Of a DNA stretch of 64,000 bases, positions 46,695 through 59,930 are shown one piece after another (positions within the stretch are counted from its first letter, which is position 1; every line of letters starts with the position of its first letter). Below the pieces are notes generated by a model that was not told where the DNA came from, made no database searches, and saw only the letters and a list, made by a program, of their open reading frames with translations. A program made the position numbers and the translations under genes. The stretch is from Copromyces sp. CBS 386.78 (taxonomy: Eukaryota > Ascomycota > Sordariomycetes > Sordariales > Sordariaceae): assembly GCA_030685235.1 (NCBI GenBank), contig MU839095.1:310001-374000 (forward strand), read 5' to 3'.

Positions 46695-48178
46695 GGTGGT
46701 AGGTTGCTTGGAGTTTTACAGAGGCTTGGTATCACTAGGTTGATGGATAGGTATTTGTGTGCTAACTTACATGGTGTCTGACAGAGTTACTACTGATGGG
46801 AAGTATTATGAAGTGTTCTCTCTTGAGTGGGTTTGTTGATGTTGATCGTTCTTTCCGATTGTCAGTTACCTCTTTGGAAGGTGCTGTTTAAGTATTGCAG
46901 AAGTGTGTGGTTGATGTTGGGCTGATATATAGACAAAATAGAGCACGTTGATGGATGAACCAGAAAAAAGAAGTAGTAAGGTATAGAGAGAGTACAAAAA
47001 CAATTACCGTGGGATAAGTGTGGTTTTGAAGAAATATCCTGGTTTGCGGTTCCTGCGTAAGAGTCACAGGAGGGTACCTCTATGGAGCGATCGACGGCGA
47101 GGCAGGTCGTCACAACTTCCTGCGTGCCAGTCTCCCGGTAATCTCAGGGTCGACGTCACTGGGCACGAGGAGGCTGAGGAAAGGCGATATAAACCAAGGT
47201 CTTCGATAATAGGCCCTGGTAGATCGTAAACCAGGCCGGTTCTGAATCGGAGACATGGGCTGGGAAAGGAATTGGAGAGTTGAAGTGACACTGGTATTAC
47301 TGTACAGGTGTTAACCTTTCCCTCTTTGATGGCCTTCTCCCCTCTCTCTCCTACTTTCTCTCACTAGTCTCATGCATGTTTGTCAATCGCCTACATTAAC
47401 TGAAGCCCAACGCCCAACTTTGCCGTCCACGTACTCAGATGACTTTTTTCCATACTTGAAATAAAGAGGTGGTGTGGTTACTGTCGTCATGGCCTCCGTG
47501 TTTATGAAGTCTTCGAGACAAAGAGGTTGTGTGACGTCATATCAAAAGACCCTTCGCATCCGCTTTTGGGGGTCAAACCCCACTTTCCAAAGCTCTTCCC
47601 CTGGTCTGGTGAGTCGGGTGCTCCGGGATGGCGACTCGGGTACTGTAGTGCAGTGCTATGATGCTATCAATAAAACCGATCATGAACAGTCTGATACTGG
47701 TTGTCTTTCTCAGTAAAGGCCTTGTGCTACATATGAGACGTTGTGAATACTTGGGTATGCCTTATGTGCAGCTGAAAAGACTCTGAACGAGAGTCTAGAC
47801 TTACTTCGCAAGTGTTCAAGACCGTGGGAGGCTATGGCTTCGTTGCTCGAAATAAAAGGCATGTAGAGAGCTCAGGTAGGGCGCGAGTTTTTACACTGGG
47901 CCAGCTCTTCCTACGAACAGCTTTTTTCCACACTGAGCGCCCGGCTTCTCTGTTTGCCCAAAAGACGAAAGTTCTTAGACTGCTGAGTGGATAAGTTCGA
48001 CCAGTTCCACAGTCAGTAAATTTCGTGGTATCACCGCAATAGATTCCTCTCCGCTCTCAAAATCTTGTTTCTTTTGCTCCTTAAATACATGGCCGCTGTA
48101 AGTATGACGATGATACATTTATATAGGAAATTTTCACCCAAACCCGTATTTCTATTAACTCCACTAGTCTCTCCTCCC
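46695..48178. other. PIL1 promoter region and OST1 3' flank
   Basis: About 1.5 kb. PIL1 and OST1 are both on the minus strand, so this contains the PIL1 promoter, leader and the OST1 3' UTR. TATATA words near 46925 lie 230 bp upstream of the PIL1 start. No protein gene is supported. Confidence 0.4.
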
Positions 48179-49798
48179 TTATTTCTTGGGAGTGAACTTG
48201 AGGTTGATAAGGCTGAGAAGCCACAAGCTCACAAAAACGGTCATGGCACTGCTAAACACCACAATGGGCTTACGCAGAACCGCCGACAAGGGGTAGTCAT
48301 AGGTGACGGTGAGATCACGGTCTCTGAAATCATCGACCAAGTTGCGGCCCTTGATGACAAGAGCTGTGCGGCCGATGGTATCCAAGAAGGTCTTGTGAAT
48401 CTGCACGCCAGCTTCAGAGATCGAGGACTTGGGGATCCCGGTGGTCCATTTTACATTCCTTTGCAAAACATGTCAGTAACACGTTAGGGCATCTTTGGGG
48501 TCGGGAAAACATACTCAGCTCCCTCAGGCAGAATCAAACGGACCACAACCTGCTCGTACTCAACACCCTCGGCTTGCTTGGGACCCTCAAGGAAGGGAAC
48601 ATTCAGAACGAAGCCTCCGGTGGCCGTCTCGCGCAGGAAGTTCTTCGCGTCCGAGTTCCACCCAATGGTGAACGGATACTTCCAGCCTCCAAACAACGGG
48701 TATCTAGGCTTGATTTCAAGCAGAGCCTCCCTCTTGTTGCTACGGAAGCGAGACGTGGACACATTGCCGATCACATCGGTGTAGTAGGGGTCGGCGCTGC
48801 CAACGCGCAGGGGGAACTTCATCTCCTTGAGCGCATGGGTGACGGGGTTGTAATATTGAGACTGCTGCCATTTGACCCGGTTGAAGAGAGACGAGAGGTT
48901 GGCGCCGCGGTGCTCGAGATCGTAGCGCTCCTCGAACGCCACATTTCCGCCCCAGTGACTGACCTCAATGTCGCGCTCGAGGTGAGAAACGTGGATCACG
49001 GGCTTGTTGAACTCGAAACGAACTTGGACGGGCTCGAGCGCGCCGGCGGGCTTTTCATCAAAGGGACCATAGACAAGCTTGGATCCCTGCTTCTGGGGAA
49101 ACTCCTTGATGTCTCCACTGCCAGGAAGCTTGGTGTAATCGGGGATGTTGGTCGATGCGAACTTGACTTCGGTCTTCTGCTTGGAGGTCGTGTAGACCGA
49201 GGGGCAGTAGGCCGAGAAGGAGTACGAGAGGAACTGTTGCTCCTCCTGCTTGATCGTGGCGGGGAGAGGCTTGTAGGCGCTCAGGAGGTAGTAGGTAATG
49301 CCCAGAGTCTGCTGCGCGCCGGCCGCAAGAGGCGTGGGGAGTCGTACCCGAACGTACTGGTTGGGGCTACGGAAAAAGGTTAGATGGGGACTTGGGAGAC
49401 AGATGGACAACAATCACTGACCCGAACAACTCGATTTCCACAGGCTCGACAATGAATGGACCGGACTCGGCATTTTTGCGATCCCTAACCTCCAGACCAC
49501 CCAGACGCGACAACTGCTCGTTCGTAAAAGGCAGAATGTAATCGGACTGTGCCTCCTTGTCGATGTTTTCTATTACGACATTGATGGACTCCTTGACGTA
49601 GTTCTTCTCCAAGGATACGATGTGGACGAGGTTGACATTCTTGAAGACTTGGGGCGGCGTGAATGCTGGCGGGACAGATGCGCTCGAGGTGCCGCTATCG
49701 CTGTGCTTGTGATGGTGATGGTGGTGTCCATGCGCCGAGCTTGTCGAAGCCAGGGAAAGCAACGAAAGAACGGCAGAGAAGACGGCCGATGTCTTCAT
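48179..49798 (-). CDS. OST1: OST1 oligosaccharyltransferase alpha subunit (ribophorin I)
   Basis: Three exons, complement(join(48179..48458, 48515..49366, 49422..49798)), encode 502 residues. A cleavable signal peptide (about residues 1-22) is followed by a His-rich stretch (HGHHHHHHKH), then VFKNVNLVHIVSLEKNYVKESINVVIEN, the ribophorin I start. Other family words are NQYVRVRLP, VQVRFEFNKPVIHVSHLERDIEVSHWG and RFRSNKREALLEIKPRYPLFGGW. A single membrane segment near the C-terminus (IVVFSSAMTVFVSLWLLSLI) is followed by the short basic tail NLKFTPKK. OST1 is an ER-membrane subunit of the N-glycosylation complex near the translocon. The histidine run directly after the signal peptide is unusual. 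Confidence 0.95.
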
Positions 49799-51550
49799 CT
49801 TTGAGGAAAGGACCGGGACGCGTTCATGAACCGTTCAATAGTCCAATTGATGATGTGGAAGACTAAGCTTGGGGGAAAGGGTCCTAGCAGGCGCTGGACA
49901 ATCAATTCCTTACACGAGAAGCTGGCCGTCAAGAGTGTACCGACAAGCATCACCGTGGCCTCTCGATAATCGGCCGTGTCCCGCCAGCTGTCCAGCACTT
50001 CTCCAAAACGCTTACGTTGCTGTTGTGGTGGACCCCTGTTCGTAGAGGTATCCACCCTGGCAATTAGAGCTCGGGCCACTAAGCTTACCTGTACAATCTA
50101 ATGCTGGGTTGTTTGTCAGCTCAGTAAGGTACGCCTGGTCTACTGGACGAGGTCTCTCCTAAATTGTCATGAACCTCTTATAAAAAGCATGGAATGAATG
50201 GTTGTGTACGGTTCCAAAAGGCATTACCAAGTATTAATATGGCAAATCAAACTTCCAATACAGTAAACAGAAGGTAATATACGCCTTGGTAATTGAGCAA
50301 AACGCATCACTTAGATATAAAAACGCCTGGGAAAGTCGGCCATTGAGGTCTCAGGCTAACAAACAATCCAGTATTGGACTGTAAGCTTCCGAGTGGATCC
50401 CCAGGTCCCGCTCGACGGGAGGTCCGTTCACCTCCACCCAGCCTTGGCCCCGGGCTCCGGCCGGGATTTTAGCTTCGGAGGATGACGACGCCGTGGTCCC
50501 GACTCCCGACGTTCTTTTTCTGTTTAATGACTGAGAGGTTTCAATGTGAGATGGAAGCTTGAGCCACCTCATGGGATCCATCCCCAGTATCCCACGCAAA
50601 GCTTTTGGCGGGCGCTTCCGTCTGCATGGAACCGATCGATCCTTGAAGACGTCAAGACTCAAGACTGTAGTCTAGGGGCTGCCCCGCCATACGCGCACTT
50701 CTCTGGAGGCGCGGGGTGTTCACTTCAGATTCATCTCCGAACTTCAGAGGATTATTCTACCAGTTACCTTACTTTTCCCGAAATTTTGGACATAGACGGA
50801 GCTCCCATGGCGCTTTTATGTCCTCCATGTTGGTCCACCATGGTTGGCCAGCTCATATCAATGCCCCTGATGGTGATTTGAGTTGCCATTGAGCTTCTGC
50901 CCAAAGCTGCAGGGGGAGCTTCCACTTGTCACCACTGCGCAACCCTGTCAGCGGTGATAATGAGGGGCAAATGTGCACAGCTTGTGAGCTTGCAAACCGC
51001 CCATTCTCTCAAACTTGCGAGAAACTCTCTCGGGAAGTTTGGTCTGTCTTCTCTGACTTTATCACCATAGGTTATAGTCCCGACATCATATTTGAACTTG
51101 ACATCAGGGACCAGCTTAACTTTAAGGGGGTGGTGGGGGGGAGAAGAAACCCACGAACTGCCCAACCGCTACTGCACTCGGGTGGATCGCAAAGTCCCTC
51201 CTCCCGTCCAGCTAGGATCCTATTTCGACGAGGTCATGGGCGGAATTCCACGCTGGTTTCCACTTCATCATACCCTGAAATGCAATCTAGCTTCAGCTTG
51301 ACAGCTTCCACTTTGCTTGGCAGCACGTTCTAGCTGTGAGCCCGATGATGCCGACTGCTCCTCCACATGTTTGCACACAATTAGTTGAATTCCTACCCAG
51401 CTCGTTTTAAACATATAAGGCACAGGCCGTTGCCGTGTTCCTGAACATCAACCTTATTTGTTCTCTTCTTCCGACTTTCGAGCTTCAGTGGACGTCGACA
51501 ACCACAGTATATAACCCAGAGCTATCAAGATTTCTGTCATCTCGCCCATC
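49799..51550. promoter_or_regulatory. divergent promoter region OST1 / hexokinase
   Basis: 1752 bp. A TATA-like ATATAAGG at 51413-51420 lies 131 bp upstream of the hexokinase ATG, a plausible core promoter. The rest contains only short frames without coding bias. The length is large for this gene-dense region and may reflect carbon-regulated control of the hexokinase gene; that is inference. Confidence 0.45.
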
Positions 51551-54500
51551 ATGGTTGGACTTGGAGCTAAGCCTCCCTTTCCCAGAAAGGGTACCGGTAC
51601 GTACAGAGATTTGTTTTCAGCCTCATCGTCAATTACATCTCTCCGGTCAGTTGATCAAGCCGTCCGATATAACTAGGCACCTACTCCACCTCCCGGTACA
51701 TGTTCTTTTCACTTCGTTGAGTCAAATCATCGAATGCCGGGCGGCGTGAGAAGTCGGGTTTCCGACGGCAGGATATGCACAAGTTGCAGCGTCTTCACAT
51801 TACACCGACTCTCGAGGGAATTGGGATTGAAAGTTTTCACGGCTCGAGTGAGAGACCAAGTGGCGTGGGTGCCCTCTGCTGAAGCTGTGGTGCTACCTAC
51901 TACTTTGTGCCGACAGGTTCTTTTGAGATTTCATCCGTCGAGACACCTCCGTGACCTAACCCCGGAGTTTCCCGTCACTTTTCATCCCGCTTCCAGGTCC
52001 ATTCCCCCATGGCATTTTCCACTTCCATTCGCGTGGAGGTATCATCCCGCATGGTGCCTTCCCCAACACCAACCTACCTAGATATACACCATTGTGTTTG
52101 CCGGTATTAGGTTGCTTGGCTTTGCCAGCATACTACTTACCTTAAGCAGAAGCGGAAATGGTGGGCAACCCTTTCCCTCGGACATGGAGGGGGTAGCTTC
52201 CTTCGTTTCTGATGACAGCTCTGGATGGGTCAGCTTAACCCTTCTTTCCTTCACTACTTGGCGTGCGTACCGTGCCTCGAACCTGTCAGCTTGTGGCCGC
52301 CGCATCATGGGTCAGGTACTACCAACCAGCCAGCAGTGAATTTCAAGTGGGAAAGAGCGGATGAAACTGAGGTTGAGGAAGCGGAAGTTACGTCTAGGAA
52401 GCGGTTGATATCTAAATCCTTGGATGAAAACCCGAAGGTCCCGTCCCGTCTTCCTGATGATCAGCTCCCGACCTCCGACCTATTCAAGCTATTGACCTGC
52501 ACCACCGGCAACCCAACACCCAGAGTGACATCACCGACTTCACCTAAGAGACCCTAAGCCACTTCAACTGCTTTCCAAACACCCTGCTACTATACCATCA
52601 TTCGTTGCCTTTCCCTCTATTACAGGGGTAACAACATCGGACGCCCCAATTTCCCTGCGTTTGTCGGCTTGTGAACGGAAGTGTTCGGTTTCTTGCCGCC
52701 ATTTCGTCCCCTTCAGGCAACTTTCCTGTGGCTTTCTATGCAGCTATGGCGCCTGCCGGGAGTTCGTCGCCAAGAAGCCTAGTCCATCATGAGCATCCCC
52801 CTCCTCTCAGCAGACTTCGCTCTTATCACCACCACGCCCACTGCCACAGTCGGAACCATTCCAACGCAGAGGGCAAGTTTACCACGATAGCTCCCAATCT
52901 TACAACTAACCATGGCGTCAGGAACCCTCGATAACCTTCCCAAGGATCTCCGCAAGGAGATTGAGCACCTCGAACGCCTCTTTACTGTCGATGGCGCAAA
53001 GCTTAAGGAAGTCACCAACCACTTCGTCAATGAGCTCGAGAAAGGTAAGCACTTGACGAACTGCAAAGATATTACACGTCCAGGGCTAGACGATATGCTG
53101 ACTGCTTCTCTTGTGTTCAGGCCTCAGCGTCCAGGGAGGGAGCATCGTGCGTTTCACCACCGACCTACCGACAAACCCATAGGATCGAGTCTCGCTGACA
53201 ATGGAATCATATAGCCCATGAACCCTACCTGGGTCATGTCCTTCCCTGACGGCAACGAAACCGGTACCTATCTGGCTTTGGACATGGGAGGTACAAACCT
53301 ACGTGTCTGCCAAGTCATTTTGACCCAGACGAAGTCCGAATTCGACATCATCCAGTCCAAGTACCGCATGCCCGAGGAGCTCAAGACGGGCGACGCCGAT
53401 GAGCTATGGGAGTACATTGCGGACTGCCTCATGCAATTCATTGAGACGCATCACGGAGACCCAACCAAGCTCGAAAAGCTTCCCCTGGGCTTCACTTTCT
53501 CCTACCCTGCGACACAGAACTATATCGACGAGGGCATTTTGCAGCGCTGGACCAAGGGTTTCGATATTGCTGGCGTAGAGGGCCATAACGTTGTCCCCAT
53601 GTTTGAGGCTGCCCTCCGACGTCGGGTAGGTTGCGCTCTTCAGCTCTCTTTGATCAGCTGCTAATATTTTCTACCTCTAGGGAGTGCCGATCAAACTGAC
53701 GGCGTTGATCAACGACACTACGGGCACCCTAATTGCCTCGGCATACACTGATCCTAAGATGAGAATTGGATGCATTTTCGGCACAGGGTGCAATGCTGCG
53801 TACATGGAGAATTGCGGCTCAATTCCTAAGCTCGCTCACATGAACCTTCCACCGGACATGCCAATGGCCATCAACTGCGAGTGGGGAGCTTTTGACAACG
53901 AGCACAAGGTCTTGCCCCGTACTCCTTACGACGTCATTATCGACAAGGATTCGCCGCGCCCCGGTCAGCAGTCGTTCGAGAAGATGGTCGCCGGGTTGTA
54001 TCTGGGTGAGATCTTCCGCCTCGTTTTGGTCGACCTTCATGACAACCAGGAGATCAAGATCTTCCCTGGTCAGGATATTGCCAAGCTTCGGAAGGCTTAC
54101 AGCCTCGACTCGTCCTTCCTTTCCCTCATCGAAGAGTGAGTAATATGTCCTTGAACACTCTTGGATTTGGTCACTAACAAACACCTGCAGGGATCCGTTT
54201 GAGAACCTTTCCGAAACCTTCGAACTCTTCCAGACCAAGCTGGGTCTTACTCCTACCGGCCCCGAACTGGAGCTGATTCGTCGCACCGCCGAGCTGATCG
54301 GCACCCGTGCCGCTCGCCTCTCCGCTTGCGGTGTTGCTGCCATCAGCAAGAAGAAGGGATATAAGGAGTGCCACGTTGGTGCTGACGGATCCGTTTTCAA
54401 CAAGTATCCCAACTTCAAGGCTCGCGGTGCACAGGCACTTCGTGAAATTCTCGACTGGCCTGAGAAGGCGGACCCCAAGGAGGACGATCCGATCGAGATT

Positions 54501-54635
54501 CTGGCTGCTGAGGACGGAAGTGGTGTTGGTGCTGCCCTGATCGCTGCCCTAACGATGGAACGGATCAAGCAAGGAAACATGCACGGTATCCTGCACCCAG
54601 AAAACTTCAAGACCGCTGAGCCTCGGCCTGCGTAA
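51551..54635 (+). CDS. hxk: hexokinase
   Basis: Six exons, join(51551..51596, 52922..53044, 53121..53146, 53215..53625, 53681..54135, 54191..54635), encode about 501 residues. The short first exon (MVGLGAKPPFPRKGT) matches the MVGLG...RKG start usual for filamentous-fungal hexokinases and is joined in phase across a 1325-nt intron. Motifs: the phosphate-binding LALDMGGTNLRV, the sugar-binding GFTFSYPATQ, the catalytic LINDTTGTLIAS (Asp), GCIFGTGCNAAYME, and the C-terminal adenosine site AAEDGSGVGAAL. The enzyme phosphorylates glucose and fructose at the start of glycolysis and may also signal in carbon repression. An internal ATG at 52912 lies in the last bases of the intron and is in frame with exon 2, giving a possible shorter form (MASGTLDN). 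Confidence 0.93.
51597..52921 (+). other. 1325-nt first intron of the hexokinase gene
   Basis: Donor G|GTACGT at 51597 and acceptor GTCAG|GA at 52921, with branch-like CTAAC 13 nt before the AG. It is over ten times longer than other introns in this window. Its frames lack coding bias, and no known element is seen inside. It may contain an internal promoter for a transcript starting at the ATG at 52912. Confidence 0.65.
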
Positions 54636-55014
54636 ACTGGAGACGAAGAGAGAAACTCAATAATTTGCTTTTTTGCTCTTGGAAAGCTCTGTGGATAGCC
54701 AGCTCGGATGGCGTTTACCAGTGCCGGTACCTCTTTGATCTTTCAGACCTCTACCTTGGGCCCAAGAGATAGAAGATCTTATATTTTTAATACAGTTGAT
54801 TCTGCAAATATGATCCCAACTTACATCGAGATATTGACGGCGTGCTCATGGTGAAGTCTCTGTTTGCTGGTAGCAGTGTTCGGTTGTCCGGATTGTGGCA
54901 ATCACATGAAGTTATGTTGCCCTGGCAGCTTGTTTTGGTGCGTCTTCACATTAACTTCCTGCTTGACTGACTTTTATGACCATCCGTGCCTGCTAGCCTG
55001 TAAGTTACCCGTTT
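54636..55014. other. convergent 3' flanks
   Basis: 379 bp between converging hexokinase and aminotransferase ends. Nothing else seen. Confidence 0.5.
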
Positions 55015-56368
55015 TCATAGCAAGTGTTGCTCAACGTATTGACCTAACAGTTCCAGACCACTTTTCAACACCTCAGTCTCACAAGCATAGCCTATCCTTA
55101 CGTACCCTTTAAAGTCCTTCCCCAGGCCAAAGCAGGGACTACCAGGCATAAACAAAACATTCGTCTTCTCCAAAACATCCAACACAAAAGCAGCATCATC
55201 AACCGGCTCCCCTCCCTCCCTTAGTTTCCGAAATTGCACCAAAGCAGTCGTCCCCGCCGTCGGCCTAACCCACGAGCAAACCTTGCCATATTTGCCCTCA
55301 ACAAACTCAGTAAGCAACGTCAAATTCGTCCTCGCCAAACCCAGATTCCTCTCCAACAACGCCGGTAATACCGTAGGGCCAAGCGCGTAGCTGGCTACCT
55401 GGTCGTCTAGCTGCGATACGCTGGTGGCGGTGTAATCGCGGGCAGAAGCGATGGCGCGGAGGAGGGAGGGAGAGCGGGAGGCGATCCAGCCGAGCCGGAG
55501 GCCGGCGAGGGCGAGGGATTTGGAGGTTGAGCCTGTTGAGAGAGTTGTGCAGGTCTTGTGTGTTCCGGAAGGGGATAGGGAGAGGATGGAAGGGGGTGAT
55601 GGGGAGGACTGATTGGGGAGGGAGTGGAAGAGGGGAGAGTAGACTTCGTCCGAGAGGATGGTGATGTTACGGGAGGAGCAAAAGCCGAGGATAGACTGGA
55701 GAGTTGACGTGGGGATGGTGGCGCCTGTTGGGTTGTTGGGGTTGTTAAGGACGAGGAGCTTTGGTTTTGGGTTTGTTAGTTTAGGTCGTTTTCAACATGG
55801 TTCTGGTTAAGGAGGCAGAAGCGGAAGGAACCGAATCTAGGTATAGATAGACTTAACAGACCTTGGTATTATCCTTCACCAACCCCTCCAACACCTCAAC
55901 ATCAGGAACATATCCCTTCTCAGCCTTCAACTTCCACAGCGAAACCTCAGCACCCAAGCTCTCCGGAACCGAATACAATTGTTGGTAAGTAGGATACACA
56001 GAAATGACATGATCCCCCGGTCCGACCAGCGTATAAAAGACCAAAAAATTGGCGGCTATCGCACCCTGGGTGATGATGACATTTTCGGCGGTTAGCGGTT
56101 CCAAGTCCCCATCTGGAGAGTAAAGGTTCAGGTCGCGGTTGAGCAGCGAGGCCACCCGCGAACGAAGAGTCGAGGAGCCGAGGATGTCGCCGTATGTCAG
56201 CTTCTTGGAGAGCTGGAGGGGGCTAGGTAAAGACTTGTCGGTGTTGAGGGAGATGAGGTCGTTGACGGAGATGGACGCGCAACAGGTTTCGGCTATGTTG
56301 ATTACACCGGGAGTGGTTTCGTAGCGGTCCATCCATTGTTCGACTTCGAAGGGGGTGATTTTGACCAT
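55015..56368 (-). CDS. PLP-dependent class I/II aminotransferase
   Basis: Two exons, complement(join(55015..55758, 55862..56368)), encode 416 residues. The fold-type I features are present: LTYGDILGSSTLR near the N-terminus, NVIITQGAIAANFLVFYTLVGPGDHVI, the NNPNNPTG turn, SDEVYSPLF (Asp bonds the pyridine nitrogen), the STSKSLALAGLRLGW box with the Schiff-base Lys, and VRIGYACE, whose Arg would bind the substrate carboxylate. It resembles aspartate- or capreomycidine-synthase-like aminotransferases found scattered in fungi. The substrate cannot be read from sequence. No organelle targeting signal is evident. Confidence 0.85.
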
Positions 56369-56826
56369 TTTGAATTGGGCGGAGTGACTGTCAGTGGGCA
56401 GGTAAGACGAATCGAGGTGGAATGCGTCACGTTGTTTATGAGTTTGTGTGTTCTTGCTGAGATAGAGATCACGGTTTATATACAGACTGAGTTATGGAGT
56501 CTGTTTTGAGTCTTTGACATGAAGGGCGCGCCCTCTTTCGCTAGCTCGATGTGTCAAGAACCACGAAGCTCCACAGACCTGATAGCATCGAGGTCCTGTT
56601 GTCGATGAAGCAATCTCTGTCTGAGGCAACCTTCTTCAAACATAAAAAGACCCAGATAGTATCGTGAGATTGCCCTTGGTGTTTTGACTTCCAACATTCC
56701 CAAGGCTTTGGCACTCAGGTACCGTCGTCCGCATCCCGGACAATTGGGAGTCCCCGCATGATAACTTGGCCGAGCGCCATGTACAAGTTATCAGGTTGTA
56801 ACCAATGATAGCGGGAGGGGAAGATG
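56369..56826. other. aminotransferase promoter up to transposon
   Basis: 458 bp upstream of the aminotransferase start, ending at the outer arm of transposon copy 2. Composition is normal, with no sign of RIP. No specific site is recognised. Confidence 0.45.
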
Positions 56827-56889
56827 CTGTGCCTTGCATTCACGGTGTCAGTCCCCACTTTTGCATCTGACCGCCAAATACACACACAT
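56827..56889 (+). repeat. left terminal inverted repeat, copy 2
   Basis: The outer arm CTGTGCCTTGCATT (56827-56840) and the inner repeat from 56841 pair with 61452-61514. The two bases before the inner repeat are TT here and AG in copy 1. Confidence 0.85.
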
Positions 56890-57099
56890 CGTAAAAACGT
56901 CGATACGTAACAATAGTAAAATCTTCATTCAGCTATATCATTACTAATCTAAAGGGTATTTACAATCTAATTACTACTCTATACTCGCATAGACTCCCCG
57001 TATCCATTAAAATCGATACTAAAGGATCCCAATCAACCCGCCAGCCCATACTATATATAATTTACACCAGGCACCGCCGCGCCCGCACCCGTATTAATT

Positions 57100-59930
57100 A
57101 TACCTCTCAAACGCTCCCTCCTCGACAACAATAATAACGTCCGACGGTCGAAGCGGCTTTTATAGCCTAATGCCCACGTAGTTCGAATAAATACCGTTTC
57201 TAAAGCCGGAAATATAAACAATACTAGTAATAAGCGGGCGGGGGATATAAAAGCAATAATAAGCAGCGCTATTATTCTAAAAACTCCTAGCCAACTAGAC
57301 CGGCCTAATCTTAAAATTGTATTCGTTAATAATAATAATAATAATAATACAGTAAAAAATAATAATATTACTAGATTTACGAAGGTAAATACTACAGGTA
57401 AATAGCTTATTCGCTATACCTTATCTATACCCGCCAACCCTATATAGCGTATTATAATCCGACCGCCTATTACTATCGCCTTTCTAATTATTTCGATTTC
57501 GTTTACTCTTCTAACAATTACTTTATCCTCTCGAATTCCCGCCGTTATTCCTACCGTTGCTTCCGCTCGTATTCGAACTCCTTGCGCCCTAACGCGCCCC
57601 CAAACTAAAAAATAGCCGCCGCCGCCTCCCCGTTATAAAACCCCTATTGAAAATAAAAATAAATCCTATTGCGCAATAACTATAAATAATAGTAGGGGGG
57701 ACGAATATCCACTTCTATCCTAAGTATTATAAATATTATAAAGCGAGGTTAAAATCGTTAAAGTAGCGCTTTATATTTATATAACGCCCGCTAAAAAATT
57801 ATATAAACCGAAGGTAATATTAATACCGCCCCCAACGCCCTAAATCTTCGACTATTTTAATATTTTACTTATATACAACAATATATAATTAATAGATAGG
57901 AATTTTAACGACCTCCCTACAAAGCCCAGTAAATTATTTACTCTCGTTTTAAACGACCGTATGCCTATTAAAAAAGATAATTCTAACGAAATCTATCTAG
58001 ATAATTATAACTTTAATATTAGGCTCTTAACTAGACTACAACGTATTGAAAATAACTTTATAGAAACTATTTATAGCAAATATAATATTATTAGTATAAA
58101 TCCTTATATTATTATATAATATACGGATTAGGCGGTTAATATATAGGAAACGAATAGGAAAGGTATAATATTCTTTTAAAACCGTATTATCCTTAAAAGA
58201 AATAATTTAATTACGCTGTTTAATAATAATAATATTTTAAAAATAATAATTAGTTTCGTAGGGCAATTAATTGAACGATATTTTTTTATAATTATAATTT
58301 ACTTCCGTATTATTAGCGGATTCTAGTAGTAAAATAGTTCTACTTTTATATTTAATACGTTTACTCTATTACAAATCGCCTCCTTTACAAAATAGTTAAT
58401 TAATTATAATATTTCGCAATTAAAATTATAATTATAATATAATTCCCTTTACCTACCTTCTCGCCAACCTTCTTACTAGCCTTTTATATTTACCGCCGTA
58501 TTTACCGCCGCGCCTGCTAATATTTTTAAATATTTAAAGATAGTTAGTATTGGCCGTAAATTAATAACGAATTCGATATTGTACGAATTTAAAAATAAGT
58601 GTGAGCGTAAGCGCGAAATATAGAAAGAGGGTAAGGAATCCGCTAATTTACTATATAATAAATTAATTAAAGTATAAGGGTATAAATTTATTTGTAAATA
58701 TAAAAATTATTATAAAGGGTAAGAATATTACTAATATTATATTTTTCTTAATTAGAAATATTATTTTACTTTAATAGTAAAGGATTTTATTACTTAAATT
58801 AATGCTATTACTACTAAACGGACTACGGTTAACTAACTTTTACCCGAAATAACCTTATAGTAGTTTAATTCGTTTTAATAATTATTTATTCCTTTAACCG
58901 GCGTACTAATATTTAAATAGTTAAATAATTAGTAGTTTTAACCGTTCGTACTATACGTTATTCTGGGTACGAAATATAATAGTGGTATAAAGGGTTTTAT
59001 ACCCGTACTTTAAATTTTCAATTTTAACTTCTAAAATAGTTACTAAATTAATAATAATACGTATAGGGTTAATAGTAATAATAATAGTATTAGAATACTC
59101 CTTACCTTACTTCCTATTCTTTCGTTTAACGAATATAGGAATATAAATATAAATATAATACGTATAAGACTATTAAAATTTACGTTGCCTACTTTACTTA
59201 TATTATTTAGCGGTACTAATACTAATACTAGTATTACTTCTATCTTTTACGCTAATAATAACCCTTAACCTTCTTCCCCTCTACTTTTATTACCGCTAGA
59301 CCAACCGCCTAATACCCGTATTACTAACTTTATAAAATAATTAATCTTTAAATTCGCGCCGAAAACTAGTAAAAATAACGTATTAAAAGAAACGCTATAC
59401 AGTTTTAAAAATTCCTTTATATTTAGGAAGTTATTACTCTACAACGTACGAAACTTGCCGCATTTATAGTATTTCGCCTATAAAATTAATGAAAGTATTT
59501 ATATTATAATTAAAAAAGCTATTAAAAACTATTTATATTTCGAACGTAATTTTATTTAATAATCGTCGTTACTACTATCGTATAAAGCTCTAGTACCGCA
59601 ACTGTAGTAGATCCCCTCCTAGACCGTTAACCCTATAGAATTATTATAGCTATAAAATAAATGCTCGTTTATTATTATTGCGTATATTACTAATTATTTA
59701 TATTACTAATAATTATACTCTTAAATTCCCTTTAAAATATAAACTTCGTACCCGATTATAATCCTCCTGCTTTTAATAATTATATTTATAGTAATTTTAT
59801 CGAAGACTACGTAAATAAGGAAACTAATCCCGACAATAATTTATATATAAATAATAACCTTACTGCTAGCGAATTAGAACTTATTTCTATTAATAATAAT
59901 AACGATAATAATAAGGATAACGAATTTTAA
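57100..59930 (+). pseudogene. long plus-strand coding relic of the transposon, copy 2
   Basis: The counterpart of 23204-26046. The start codon is now ATA at 57100, followed by CCT CTC AAA CGC TCC. The frame runs, interrupted by RIP stops, to a TAA at 59928-59930 after an Asn/Asp-rich end. It confirms that the plus-strand frame is shared by both copies and is therefore part of the element. Function unknown. Confidence 0.5.

Noticed and set aside
48574..49383. 269-codon plus-strand open frame
   Set aside because: Antisense to OST1 exon 2.
51734..52557. open frames inside the hexokinase first intron
   Set aside because: No domain, no coding bias, and not in phase to be extra hexokinase exons.
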